A stretch of DNA of 33,309 nucleotides from Nitrospirota bacterium (lineage in GTDB: Bacteria > Nitrospirota > Leptospirillia > Leptospirillales > Leptospirillaceae): the NCBI GenBank assembly GCA_021820445.1, contig JAKADN010000015.1, forward strand, positions 1-33,309, in the 5' to 3' direction. Shown piece after piece: positions 26,831 through 33,309 of the stretch. The notes beneath the pieces were generated by a model. The model had not been told where the DNA came from. It saw only the letters and a list, made by a program, of their open reading frames with translations, and did not search any database. Position 1 is the stretch's first letter, and each line of letters opens with the position of its first letter. The translations under genes and the position numbers were made by a program.

Positions 26831-27436
26831 CTAAAGATGAAAAAACATAAGGAAGCCGTTGACAAAAGCCAATGCTCCCAGACCTCCAAGGCCCAAGCTG
26901 ACATACCAGAGGGAATTTCTCCTGAGCATGACGGCCATTGACGAAAGGACGATACTGATCTGAAAACAGACAACACTGAGGGCAAAGGCATGATGATGCG
27001 CCAGGGAGCGGTCCGACAGCGCATTCATCCGATCACGCTCCTCCTCGAATCCTATGGCCTGTTTTTTTATTTTCCCGACTTGTCCCTTGTACTTCAAAAC
27101 CAGTTTTTCCAGACGGTCCTTTTCACTCCGCGAGGAATGGAGAAGATCCACAAGGTGAACCTGGTTCTCGGACATATGAAGCTTGATTTTTTTTGCCTGG
27201 TAGAACGACCACTGATCTGAGGCCTTGGCCTGATAAAAGATGGCCGAATTTTTCAGCATGATCGCTTCCGACGTTTTCTGCTCGGACTCCAGATTGGACA
27301 AAGCGGCAAAAACAGCGAGGATAGAAGTGGTCAATGCCACCTTGATATTCCACTGGTCTCTTTTTTCTTCGCGCTTTTCGATGGACTCACTGAGCGACTC
27401 CATCAGGTCATGGGCTTCAAGCGATTCCTGACTCAT
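26831..27436 (-). CDS. DUF4337-type membrane protein
   Basis: About 201 residues. The acidic head (SLEAHDLMESLSESIEKREEKRDQWN) leads into a membrane span (VALTTSILAVFAALSNL), then a long charged helical stretch holding FYQAKASDQWSFYQAKKIK, then two spans near the C-terminus (ALSVVCFQISIVLSSMAVML and YVSLGLGGLGALAFVNGFLMFF). This order and the N-x-A-x-x-x-x-Q-A-x-x-x-D-Q-W core are those of DUF4337, widely distributed and of unknown role. The start at 27436 is less sure: GGGAGG is only two bases from the ATG; an ATG at 27454 is in frame. Followed by the lipoprotein gene. Confidence 0.75.
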   Translation of the reverse strand: MSQESLEAHDLMESLSESIEKREEKRDQWNIKVALTTSILAVFAALSNLESEQKTSEAIMLKNSAIFYQAKASDQWSFYQAKKIKLHMSENQVHLVDLLHSSRSEKDRLEKLVLKYKGQVGKIKKQAIGFEEERDRMNALSDRSLAHHHAFALSVVCFQISIVLSSMAVMLRRNSLWYVSLGLGGLGALAFVNGFLMFFHL

Positions 27437-27531
27437 GGCCTCCCCATAAAACATGGTGCCAAGTATTTTCCGGCACCAAAAATTCTTCTCAGATCTTCCT
27501 TTTTCTATTTAATCACAAAAACAGGAGCGAT

Positions 27532-27550
27532 GTCATGAACCAGACATGAC
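27532..27550 (-). terminator. Possible terminator after tRNA-Thr
   Basis: On the minus strand GTCATG and CATGAC pair over 6 bp with a 7-nt loop, and TTTTT occurs about 13 bases further on. It is 79 bases past the tRNA and ahead of the DUF4337 gene. Weak. Confidence 0.3.
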
Positions 27551-27628
27551 CTCACGACCCGGACCTTCTGTCGGAGCATCTTGTAGCCTGAAAGGATGTA
27601 AGGATACAGAGAAGGTTTTGTAAACGGG

Positions 27629-27701
27629 AGCTCCTGCTCGGAATTGAACCGAGAACCTTCCGCTTACAAGGCGGGTGCTCTGCCAATTGAGCTACAGGAG
27701 C
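27629..27701 (-). tRNA. tRNA-Thr (anticodon UGU)
   Basis: A complete cloverleaf: acceptor GCTCCTG/CAGGAGC, D stem GCTC/GAGC, anticodon stem with loop CTTGTAA (anticodon TGT at 34-36), 5-base variable loop, T stem CTCGG/CCGAG with loop TTCAATT. The first anticodon-stem pair is C-A. The discriminator is T and no CCA is encoded, so the tail must be added by nucleotidyltransferase. It reads Thr codon ACA, and ACN by wobble. Confidence 0.95.
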
Positions 27702-28146
27702 GAGGATCGGAAGCACGGATGGCAAATCGTGAAAAGGCTACTCCATTCAGCCCCTCGATTTCAAGACTCCTCTCCCCTATATTTTCGAGGGAAGATTGAA
27801 TCTTTACACCCCGTTTGCTAGCATCGTTAAAGTATGGTTCAAAAACCGATCCGGACATACGCTTTTCCACCGCCGTCCCTCACTCAATCCGGGCCTGACA
27901 CTTACAAAGGACTCCGACTCTGGCCAGAAGGGTATGTCCCGAAAAGGTTTTTATGCTCAGACCCCGATTGATCCGATGCCGATCTCCACAAAGAGATCCC
28001 CGATGCCTGGCACATGCGAAGGGCCGGAATTGACTCTGCCGGCCCTTCGCACACGGAAGGTTCTGCCAGTCCCTGGATCCTTTTCCAGCGAAAGGGCGGA
28101 GCCGGACCAGGAAACCCGAAAATCTGGTAACCGAAGAGAGACAATA
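27702..28146. other. 445-bp stretch without a convincing gene, holding a 13-bp hairpin
   Basis: Upstream of the tRNA and of the DsbA-like gene. Reading frames are open on both strands, but their translations lack a domain, signal or ribosome site, so I treat it as non-coding. It must contain the promoters of both flanking genes; only a loose TATAGG box on the minus strand (about 27776-27781) was noticed. At 28015-28051 a perfect 13-bp stem (TGCGAAGGGCCGG with its complement) closes an 11-nt loop. No T-run follows on either strand. Confidence 0.5.
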
Positions 28147-29187
28147 ATGCCGTTTGCCTTCTCGAGCACCTTTCCACCGGACGGACTTCTGAAACGTCTT
28201 TTCCTCCGAGACCGATCCCCTCTTTTTTGGGGCTTTCTGGGACTCATGCTCTCACTTTCCGGAGGGGCGGACTTGGGCAAGGCCCTGGCCGCCTCCCCTT
28301 CAGCGCAATCCCCGGCCCCCACAAGCGCACCAGTTTCGGATGATCCTGCAGCGCTTCAGAAACGCTTCCAGAAAGTCATTCTTGATTCTCTGGCCCGCCA
28401 ACGCATTCCCTACCGGGATTTTGCCTGGCTTGCCCCCAAGGCTGTCGACAACGACATTCTGGCCCTTCCTTTTTCTATCATCGTCGGAGCCCAGAAAATC
28501 GTACTTCCTGTCTATATCATCAACCATCGCTATCTCGTTACGACCCCCCTTTTGGACATTACCCGTCATTATGCCGTCGTTCCAAGCATCCCTCCCCCCC
28601 AACCCGTTTCCCTTTTCATCCCGTCATCCACTTTCCAGCTGGACAAGTTTCCATCGACAGGATCCGGAAGCGCGCCTCACTCCGTGATCATGTTTGGAGA
28701 CGAACAGTGTTCGGTCTGTCGTCGCTGGAACCGGGAGGTCCAGGACAAGGTCACTTCGGACTCCTCCATTCATTTCACATACATCCCGTACCCCCAGACA
28801 ACCATCCACAGAAACTCCCTGGATGCGGCGATCTTCGAAATGTGCGTTTACGAAGAGAAGCCGGCCGCCTTCTGGACGATTCACAATCAGCTTGACCAGA
28901 GGGTCGACCTCAAGAACATCGACAAGTCAGGACTCAAGCCCATCTTTTCCGGATTCATGGTCCAGGCCGGCGTTCCCACTCCAAAGGTCCAGGCATGCAT
29001 CGACCAAAGCCGCCCGCTTCCAGACATTTCAAGAGCCGGGGACACTTTGACCTCACACATCGGGGTTCCCTCGACCCCTGTGTTCATCGTCGATGGCCAG
29101 GTCAAGTCCGGGTATCTTTCCTATGACGACATCAAACAAATTTTTGCACAGGAAACGCCAAAGACATCCCAGACAAAATCGAACTGA
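28147..29187 (+). CDS. DsbA/DsbG-like exported thiol-disulfide protein
   Basis: A 346-residue protein. A ~25-residue charged head precedes a hydrophobic span (about 27-40) ending near A-L-A-A-S, a signal peptide or anchor. Residues 65-170 form a dimerisation or other N-terminal domain. The thioredoxin-fold domain from about 178 has VIMFGDEQCSVCRRW with the C188-S-V-C191 active site and the cis-Pro region G-V-P-S-T-P-V-F-I-V-D-G (306-317). The helical insert between them fits DsbA-like rather than plain thioredoxin. It likely makes or repairs disulfides in the periplasm; oxidase versus isomerase is undecided. Extra Cys occur at 233 and 284. ATG 28147 is used because the 117 codons upstream look non-coding. 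Confidence 0.82.
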   Translation: MPFAFSSTFPPDGLLKRLFLRDRSPLFWGFLGLMLSLSGGADLGKALAASPSAQSPAPTSAPVSDDPAALQKRFQKVILDSLARQRIPYRDFAWLAPKAVDNDILALPFSIIVGAQKIVLPVYIINHRYLVTTPLLDITRHYAVVPSIPPPQPVSLFIPSSTFQLDKFPSTGSGSAPHSVIMFGDEQCSVCRRWNREVQDKVTSDSSIHFTYIPYPQTTIHRNSLDAAIFEMCVYEEKPAAFWTIHNQLDQRVDLKNIDKSGLKPIFSGFMVQAGVPTPKVQACIDQSRPLPDISRAGDTLTSHIGVPSTPVFIVDGQVKSGYLSYDDIKQIFAQETPKTSQTKSN

Positions 29188-29281
29188 GTGGATTGATTGA
29201 AACAATCCTTCGGAATTATCATAAAAGAATTACGAAGACGGACGCGGGCCAATGGCCCAGAAATCAAGGAGAACAGACCCC

Positions 29282-29581
29282 GTGGCATTTCGCCCTTGGA
29301 CCGATATCGACAGATGGACTGAGATCGACATCGACGACATCGTCGAACAATCTGCCGCCCTGACAAACGACACAAACAAGGACGCCATCAAGGATGCGAT
29401 CCAGACCATCAAAAACTCTCTTTCCTTCCTTGAAAAGAAAAAATCCACCAAGGAAGAGCGGGACCGGATGACCAAGGAGCGAATCAATATTCTGCTCCGC
29501 CTGGGCTTTCGGATTAGGCTAAAGGAACCTTCCCAGGTGGAGGCGGATCCCAAGCCCCAGGAAGCAGGGGTCCAGAGCTAG
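29282..29581 (+). CDS. Small unknown protein, probable GTG start
   Basis: A protein of about 100 residues with an acidic head (W-T-D-I-D-R-W-T-E-I-D-I-D-D-I-V), a Lys/Asp-rich helical middle (DAIKDAIQTIKNSLSFLEKKK) and a polar tail. No family, signal or membrane span is recognised. The GTG at 29282 is preferred since AAGGAGA ends 9 bases before it; the ATG at 29252 has only a poor site. It sits 94 bp after the DsbA-like gene and 33 bp before the prepilin peptidase gene. Function unknown. Confidence 0.6.
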   Translation: MAFRPWTDIDRWTEIDIDDIVEQSAALTNDTNKDAIKDAIQTIKNSLSFLEKKKSTKEERDRMTKERINILLRLGFRIRLKEPSQVEADPKPQEAGVQS

Positions 29582-29614
29582 CTCACCAATGGGTCTCACA
29601 TCAGGAGACACTCC

Positions 29615-30400
29615 ATGACCACTCTCCTGATCGTTCTTTCGGCACTGGCTGCCGGAGGCATCTGGGGAAGCTTTCTCGGGGTCCTGGCTGTTCGGGTTCC
29701 GCAGGGTCTCTCCATTGCCACCCCCGGTTCCCGGTGCGATCACTGTTTGATCCCTCTCAGGCTCTCCGAACTCCTCCCCCTGCTCTCATGGGTTCGTTCG
29801 CGTGGCCGATGCAGGCGTTGCGGTCATTCCATTCTCCCTGAAATTCCTATTTCGGAATTCGCCACCTCATTTTTTTTTCTTTTTGTGGCTTTTTATCCAG
29901 GAACCCTTGCGGAGCGGGTCGCGCTCCTTCTTTTTTTCTCCTTAGCCCTTCCTCTGACCCTGATCGACGTTCGCCATCATCGCCTGCCCCATCTTCTCAC
30001 CTTTTCGGGAATCGCAGCCGGCATTGTTTTCTCGTCCATCACTATGGGGGGAAAGGGACTTCTTGTCTCCGGAGAAGGAGCCCTCATCGGATTCATTCCC
30101 GTGGCGCTTGTCGCCTTGTTCTATAGCCGGGGGATGGGAATGGGAGATGCCTTCTGGCTTGCCGCCATCGGGGCATTCACCGGTCCCCGCAACCTTTCCC
30201 TCGTTCTTCTGGCCGCCTCTTCCACCGGCATCCTCGCAGCTGTTGGCGTCCACTATCTTAACCCTCCCGACAAACGGGGCGCTCTTTTCGGAAAAGCCAT
30301 GCCGTTCGGGCCCTTTCTGAGCCTGGGAGGATTCCTTGCCCTAGCCTTTCCAGATCTCGTCCACGTCATCAACAGTCATATTTTGGAGATTTCGCTATGA
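29615..30400 (+). CDS. pilD: Type IV prepilin peptidase / methyltransferase (A24)
   Basis: PilD cuts the leader of type IV prepilins and type II secretion pseudopilins and N-methylates the new end. The 261-residue membrane protein has the N-terminal methyltransferase domain with two zinc CxxC pairs (C41/C44, C66/C69), a run of membrane spans, and both catalytic Asp residues: D118 in L-I-D-V-R-H-H-R-L-P and D178 in the G-M-G-M-G-D motif. AGGAGACACTCC precedes the ATG. No pilin or secretion gene is in the window, so its substrates are elsewhere. Its stop overlaps the next start as ATGA. Confidence 0.93.
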   Translation: MTTLLIVLSALAAGGIWGSFLGVLAVRVPQGLSIATPGSRCDHCLIPLRLSELLPLLSWVRSRGRCRRCGHSILPEIPISEFATSFFFLFVAFYPGTLAERVALLLFFSLALPLTLIDVRHHRLPHLLTFSGIAAGIVFSSITMGGKGLLVSGEGALIGFIPVALVALFYSRGMGMGDAFWLAAIGAFTGPRNLSLVLLAASSTGILAAVGVHYLNPPDKRGALFGKAMPFGPFLSLGGFLALAFPDLVHVINSHILEISL

Positions 30401-31284
30401 ATATCACCTTTGTGGGGACGGGGCACATGGGAGAGCCTATGGTCGAGCGCCTCCTGGGGGCCGGATTCCCGATCACCATCTACAACAGGACAAAGACCCG
30501 CGCACTTCCTCTCCTCGAAAAGGGGGCCATCTGGGCTGAAACTCCGGCAATGGGGGCCGCCGGATGCGACATCCTCGCCACCATGGTCGCTGACGACCAG
30601 TCCCTTGAAAACCTCCTTGCCACGGGAGGAATTCTAGACGCCATGCCAGAAGGAGCGATCCATCTTTCTTTCTCCACCATCAGCGTCGACTTTGCATCTT
30701 CTCTTGAAAAAAGGCACGCTTCCCATGGGCAGGGATTTGTCTCAGCCCCGGTCTTCGGCCGGCCGGATGCCGTGCGGGAAGGTCGGCTTCGCCTCCTTTG
30801 CGCCGGAAAGGACGAATCGGTACAACGGGTCCTCCCCATTCTTGAGGCGCTGGGACCGAAAGTGTTTCAACTGGGAGAAACACCCTCGACCGCCAATCTG
30901 GTCAAGCTGTCCGGGAACTTCATGATCGCGGCAGTCCTGGAAACCTTAGGCGAGGCCTTTTCTCTGGCAAAAAAGGCGGGAGTCCACCCGTCCCTCTTTC
31001 TCGAAATCGTCAACGACTCCCTCTTCCACTCCCCACTTTACGCAAATTATGGCCGGATTATGGCCGAAAAACATTACGACGAGGCCGGATTTACCATGGA
31101 TCTCGGCCTGAAGGACGTCAACCTCGTGCTCGAGGCCGCCAATGACCTGAGGGTTCCCTTGCCTCTCGGGGGCATTCTTCGCGACTCTTTTCTTTCCGGA
31201 CTCTCAAAAGGGAGACAGTCGCTGGACTGGTCGGCGGTCATCCTGTCCCATTATGAGAGAGCTGGAATTCCAGAAGATTCCTAA
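30397..31284 (+). CDS. 3-hydroxyisobutyrate dehydrogenase-family oxidoreductase
   Basis: A 295-residue beta-hydroxyacid dehydrogenase. The N-terminal Rossmann fold opens with F-V-G-T-G-H-M-G-E-P-M (5-15); N30-R31-T32 after the second strand favours NADP. The substrate loop is S-T-I-S (93-96), followed by A-P-V-F-G-R-P-D-A. The catalytic Lys170 lies in N-L-V-K-L-S-G-N-F. The C-terminal helical dimerisation domain ends in D-L-G-L-K-D-V-N-L. All active-site parts are present. The APVFGRPDA variant, common in the GLYR1/YihU-like side branch, leaves the substrate open (glyoxylate or succinate semialdehyde, hydroxyisobutyrate and others). It overlaps the prepilin peptidase by four bases though the roles seem unrelated. 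Confidence 0.88.
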   Translation: MNITFVGTGHMGEPMVERLLGAGFPITIYNRTKTRALPLLEKGAIWAETPAMGAAGCDILATMVADDQSLENLLATGGILDAMPEGAIHLSFSTISVDFASSLEKRHASHGQGFVSAPVFGRPDAVREGRLRLLCAGKDESVQRVLPILEALGPKVFQLGETPSTANLVKLSGNFMIAAVLETLGEAFSLAKKAGVHPSLFLEIVNDSLFHSPLYANYGRIMAEKHYDEAGFTMDLGLKDVNLVLEAANDLRVPLPLGGILRDSFLSGLSKGRQSLDWSAVILSHYERAGIPEDS

Positions 31285-31285
31285 A

Positions 31286-31302
31286 GGAGGATGCGGTCCT
31301 CC
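31286..31302 (+). terminator. Weak stem-loop after the dehydrogenase gene
   Basis: GGAGGA and TCCTCC form a 6-bp stem with a 5-nt loop directly after the stop, followed by a pyrimidine-rich stretch. Possible terminator. Confidence 0.35.
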
Positions 31303-31372
31303 ATCTTGCCTCTTCAAAGTTCCCGCTCCCCCTGTTCGCCCTTTCCCCTTCTCTCTGGTCGCTCTCCCTGGA

Positions 31373-31406
31373 TTGACAAACCGATCCCCGGGGGTATTTT
31401 TATAAC
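31373..31406 (+). promoter_or_regulatory. Probable sigma-70 promoter for the cytochrome c gene
   Basis: A perfect -35 TTGACA at 31373-31378 is followed after 16 bp by TATTTT (31395-31400) and after 22 bp by TATAAC (31401-31406). The first spacing is better, the second box closer to consensus. Either gives a leader of about 150 nt. Confidence 0.55.
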
Positions 31407-31419
31407 AACCTCGTGACAA

Positions 31420-31472
31420 CTCTATTTTCACTCAATGAATAGAGGGAAATTGTGCGTAATTCTGACAATTTC
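31420..31472 (+). repeat. Two tandem inverted repeats in the cytochrome c leader
   Basis: CTCTATT-11 nt-AATAGAG (31420-31444) and GAAATTGT-11 nt-ACAATTTC (31446-31472). Both are perfect, have equal 11-nt centres and lie one base apart, centres 27 bp apart. They stand just after the predicted start of transcription, so they could be mRNA stem-loops or regulator sites. Confidence 0.6.
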
Positions 31473-31560
31473 TGCTTTATTTCTGAAAAAGCGAGGTTGA
31501 CTTCAAACGACTGAGGATAGCCGGAAGAAACAAGAGAACCGGCCCATCAAAAGGAGCGTT

Positions 31561-32151
31561 ATGATGCAGCGAGGACGATGGATCCAGGCAAGTCTGGGCA
31601 TCACCATGGCCGCACTGTTTTCCCTGCCAGCCCAGGCAGGAGAGCTCGACATTTTGAAGCCCCGGGTTCCTGCAGACCAGATTGCGGCCGCTAAGGCCAT
31701 GAAACCTCCATTTCCCGTCACTGCGGATACCATCGCAAAAGGAAAGGATGTCTTCAATGGAGCCGGCACCTGCTATACCTGCCACGGGGCCTCAGGCAAG
31801 GGGGACGGACCAGGAGCGGCAGGAATGGATCCCGCTCCCCGGAACTTCACGAACCACAAGTTTGACCAGGTCCGCACCGCGGGAGAAATGGTGTGGGTCG
31901 TAACCAACGGCTCACCCCTTCAGCCTGCGATGGTTGGTTTTGTCAGCGCGGGTCAAATCACTGACAAGCAGGCCTGGGAAGCGGTCATGTACGAGCGGAG
32001 CCTCGGCTGCGGAGGAGACATGGACTGCGTGAACGGTTCGGCGGACTGGGTCGCCAAACAGCCCATCCATGAAGAATCTGCCACTGCCTCCTCTCCTGCT
32101 TCCTCAACACTTGCCGGAAGCTCTTCTCCGCTCGATCTTTCCCTGCATTGA
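31561..32151 (+). CDS. Exported monohaem cytochrome c
   Basis: A 196-residue class I-like cytochrome c. A Sec signal (M-M-Q-R-G-R-W, hydrophobic core, L-P-A-Q-A) should be cut after residue 26. The haem site is C71-Y-T-C-H75, followed by G-K-G-D-G-P-G-A-A-G-M as in periplasmic cytochromes; M124 in S-P-L-Q-P-A-M-V-G-F is the likely sixth ligand. Two extra cysteines, C150 and C156, may form a disulfide, and a Ser-rich tail of about 25 residues follows. It is probably a soluble or loosely attached electron carrier, a possible partner of the bc complex. AAAAGGAG lies before two adjacent ATGs (31561, 31564); either could be used. Confidence 0.88.
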   Translation: MMQRGRWIQASLGITMAALFSLPAQAGELDILKPRVPADQIAAAKAMKPPFPVTADTIAKGKDVFNGAGTCYTCHGASGKGDGPGAAGMDPAPRNFTNHKFDQVRTAGEMVWVVTNGSPLQPAMVGFVSAGQITDKQAWEAVMYERSLGCGGDMDCVNGSADWVAKQPIHEESATASSPASSTLAGSSSPLDLSLH

Positions 32152-32163
32152 AAATTTATCGGC

Positions 32164-32190
32164 GCGGACAATCCTGACCGGGTTGTCCGC
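32164..32190 (+). terminator. Stem-loop after the cytochrome c gene
   Basis: GCGGACAA and TTGTCCGC form a perfect 8-bp stem with an 11-nt loop 13 bases after the stop. No T-run follows. Likely transcript end or 3' protection. Confidence 0.5.
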
Positions 32191-32329
32191 CCGTGTCTCC
32201 TTCCACACAAGAACAGAGTCCTTTCCCCTGCCCTACCGATTGGATCAACCGTCGGAAGATATGATATTCTGAAGCGGCTTCCTTTTGGGAATTCCGAAGC
32301 CACCTACGATCACTGGGGGACGCCCATTC

Positions 32330-32863
32330 ATGTCCTGCTCCTTTCGGCGCATACTGTTTCCCTCGGATCTGTCCCCTCTCTCACCGGAGCTTCTCGGCAA
32401 GATCCGGGAAATTGGCGGAACGGATCTGGAGGAGATCCATCTGGCCTTTGTCCTGGAAGCCTTTCACGAGATTCCTGCAGACTTCCCAATTCCCGGAGTC
32501 TCCCTTGAACCCGTTGCGCAGGAGGCCATGAAACGGCTGAATCGGATCGCCCTCTCCCTCGAACCGGTCTCGGGAGTCGTCTCGACCGGGGTGTATACCG
32601 GCAGAGCAGACCATACTCTCGCCGCTCTGGCTGTTGCAGGGGGATACGATCTCGTTCTCATAGTCTCCCATGCCAGGAACTTTCTGGGACGCCTTATGGT
32701 CGGATCGGTTTCGACCTCCCTCATGCATATCTCGCCCCTGCCGGTTCTCGTTCTCAAGGAACCGTCAAGTCAGGACTCCCTTAAAAAATCCGCAGAACTT
32801 CACATGGCTGACAAAAACGCCCTCCTCCCGATGGCATTCACCCCAGACATCCGGAAGGGCTGA
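32330..32863 (+). CDS. Universal stress protein (UspA family)
   Basis: A 177-residue single Usp domain. It starts with the strand R-R-I-L-F-P-S-D-L-S, has the late strand Y-D-L-V-L-I-V-S-H-A, and the ATP-loop-like G-R-L-M-V-G-S-V-S-T-S-L-M with the G-x2-G-x9-G(S/T) type spacing, then P-V-L-V-L-K at the end of the fold; about 30 polar residues follow. ATP-binding of the loop type seems likely. ATG 32330 fits the family start; an in-frame ATG at 32285 adds 15 unlikely residues. Its stop overlaps the next start as TGATG. Its role is probably general stress or energy-state response. Confidence 0.85.
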   Translation: MSCSFRRILFPSDLSPLSPELLGKIREIGGTDLEEIHLAFVLEAFHEIPADFPIPGVSLEPVAQEAMKRLNRIALSLEPVSGVVSTGVYTGRADHTLAALAVAGGYDLVLIVSHARNFLGRLMVGSVSTSLMHISPLPVLVLKEPSSQDSLKKSAELHMADKNALLPMAFTPDIRKG

Positions 32864-33309
32864 TGGCGATTCGTCAGAATCTCGACCTTCCTCCGAATCT
32901 GGACACCGCCGGATTTCTGGGCGAAATGAACCGCCACATCCACCTGTTCGAAGAGGCCTTTCATCTTCGCATTTCGGTCAACGGACCTGTTCTGACGATG
33001 GTGGGCGAAGAGGAGGATGTTGGACAGGGGTCTCGGGTCATAAACGATCTGACCTCCCTCATGGCCGCGGGGTACACGATCCGCGAGGAGGAAATCCGCC
33101 AGGCCATTTCCGTGTCCCGCAGTTCGCCTCATCTCTCCCTCAAGGATCTGCTCTCCGAGTACGTGCCTATCAACAGCAAGAAGCGGGTCATATTCCCCAA
33201 ATCCCTCCATCAGCTCGAATATATCCGGGCCATGAAGAAAAAGGATATCGTCTTCGGGATCGGCCCGGCTGGAACAGGCAAAACCTACCTTGCCGTCGCG
33301 CTGGCGGTC
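32863..33309 (+). CDS. PhoH-family ATPase, N-terminal part, cut by the window end
   Basis: The reading frame runs from the ATG at 32863 to the last base (149 codons, no stop). The first ~100 residues match the N-terminal part of PhoH/YbeZ proteins (an RNA-binding-like alpha/beta segment with V-G-E-E-E-D-V), then K-S-L-H-Q-L-E-Y-I-R-A-M-K-K-K-D-I-V-F and the Walker A G-P-A-G-T-G-K-T at about 137-144. PhoH-like proteins are ATPases tied to RNA metabolism and usually lie beside ybeY, which would be expected just past the window. The start overlaps the Usp stop by one base, so the two are co-translated. Confidence 0.9.
   Translation, partial: MAIRQNLDLPPNLDTAGFLGEMNRHIHLFEEAFHLRISVNGPVLTMVGEEEDVGQGSRVINDLTSLMAAGYTIREEEIRQAISVSRSSPHLSLKDLLSEYVPINSKKRVIFPKSLHQLEYIRAMKKKDIVFGIGPAGTGKTYLAVALAV

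Noticed and set aside
27716-27800. Candidate promoter boxes for tRNA-Thr
   Set aside because: A TATAGG-like box exists, but no -35 at proper distance.
27796-28146. 117-codon upstream extension of the DsbA-like frame
   Set aside because: The translation has no domain or signal features, runs through the 13-bp hairpin, and would put a signal-like segment about 145 residues inside the protein.
31497-31525. TTGACT considered as a second -35 before the cytochrome c gene
   Set aside because: No acceptable -10 at 16-18 bp.

Overview
The window reads as a chromosomal segment of a fairly GC-rich bacterium. The best guess is an acidophilic iron oxidiser of the Nitrospirota, Leptospirillum-like. That placement is inference. 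It rests on a quinol:cytochrome c oxidoreductase made of a PRC-barrel/Rieske fusion plus a cytochrome b/cytochrome c fusion, an extra exported monohaem cytochrome c, and the general gene set. No 16S or species marker is present.

Layout. Positions 1-127 are the 3' end of an IS200/IS605-type element: the last 25 codons of a TnpB nuclease gene followed by the element's right-end hairpin. It abuts the 3' end of a small unknown gene that follows recG. Next come divergent rpmB (ribosomal protein L28), convergent ridA with a small membrane protein gene, and a mini-glutaredoxin/thioredoxin gene. From 17054 down to 4031 (minus strand) runs a very compact 12-gene series: M16 peptidase, pdxJ, acpS, nnrDE, family-4 uracil-DNA glycosylase, LapA-like membrane protein, mutS, an unknown acidic protein, an exported beta-propeller protein, fabI, Rieske and cytochrome b/c. 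Six junctions in this series are 4-base ATGA overlaps, which suggests translational coupling. The respiratory pair at its end follows a 103-bp gap and may be transcribed separately.

From 26508 down to 17664 (minus strand) lies the classic translation and RNA-metabolism operon rimP-nusA-infB-ylxP(DUF503)-rbfA-truB-rpsO-pnp. A 79-nt nested hairpin sits between rpsO and pnp, where E. coli carries its RNase III/PNPase autoregulation site. A gene for a 40-residue single-span membrane protein lies between pnp and the M16 peptidase gene. Upstream of rimP are genes for a small lipoprotein and a DUF4337-type membrane protein, then tRNA-Thr(UGU).

The right end (27.8-33.3 kb, plus strand) carries a DsbA/DsbG-like exported thiol-disulfide protein, a small unknown protein, a prepilin peptidase overlapping a 3-hydroxyisobutyrate-dehydrogenase-family gene, an exported cytochrome c behind a promoter and two tandem inverted repeats, a universal stress protein, and the N-terminal part of a PhoH-type ATPase that runs off the window.

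Functionally the window is mostly housekeeping (DNA repair, translation, cofactor and fatty-acid synthesis), with an electron-transfer/envelope theme from the bc complex, cytochrome c and thiol-redox proteins. I found no CRISPR array, prophage or toxin-antitoxin locus. The most unusual items are the respiratory fusion proteins, the PAWY variant in cytochrome b, the rpsO-pnp hairpin and the tandem inverted repeats in front of the cytochrome c gene.
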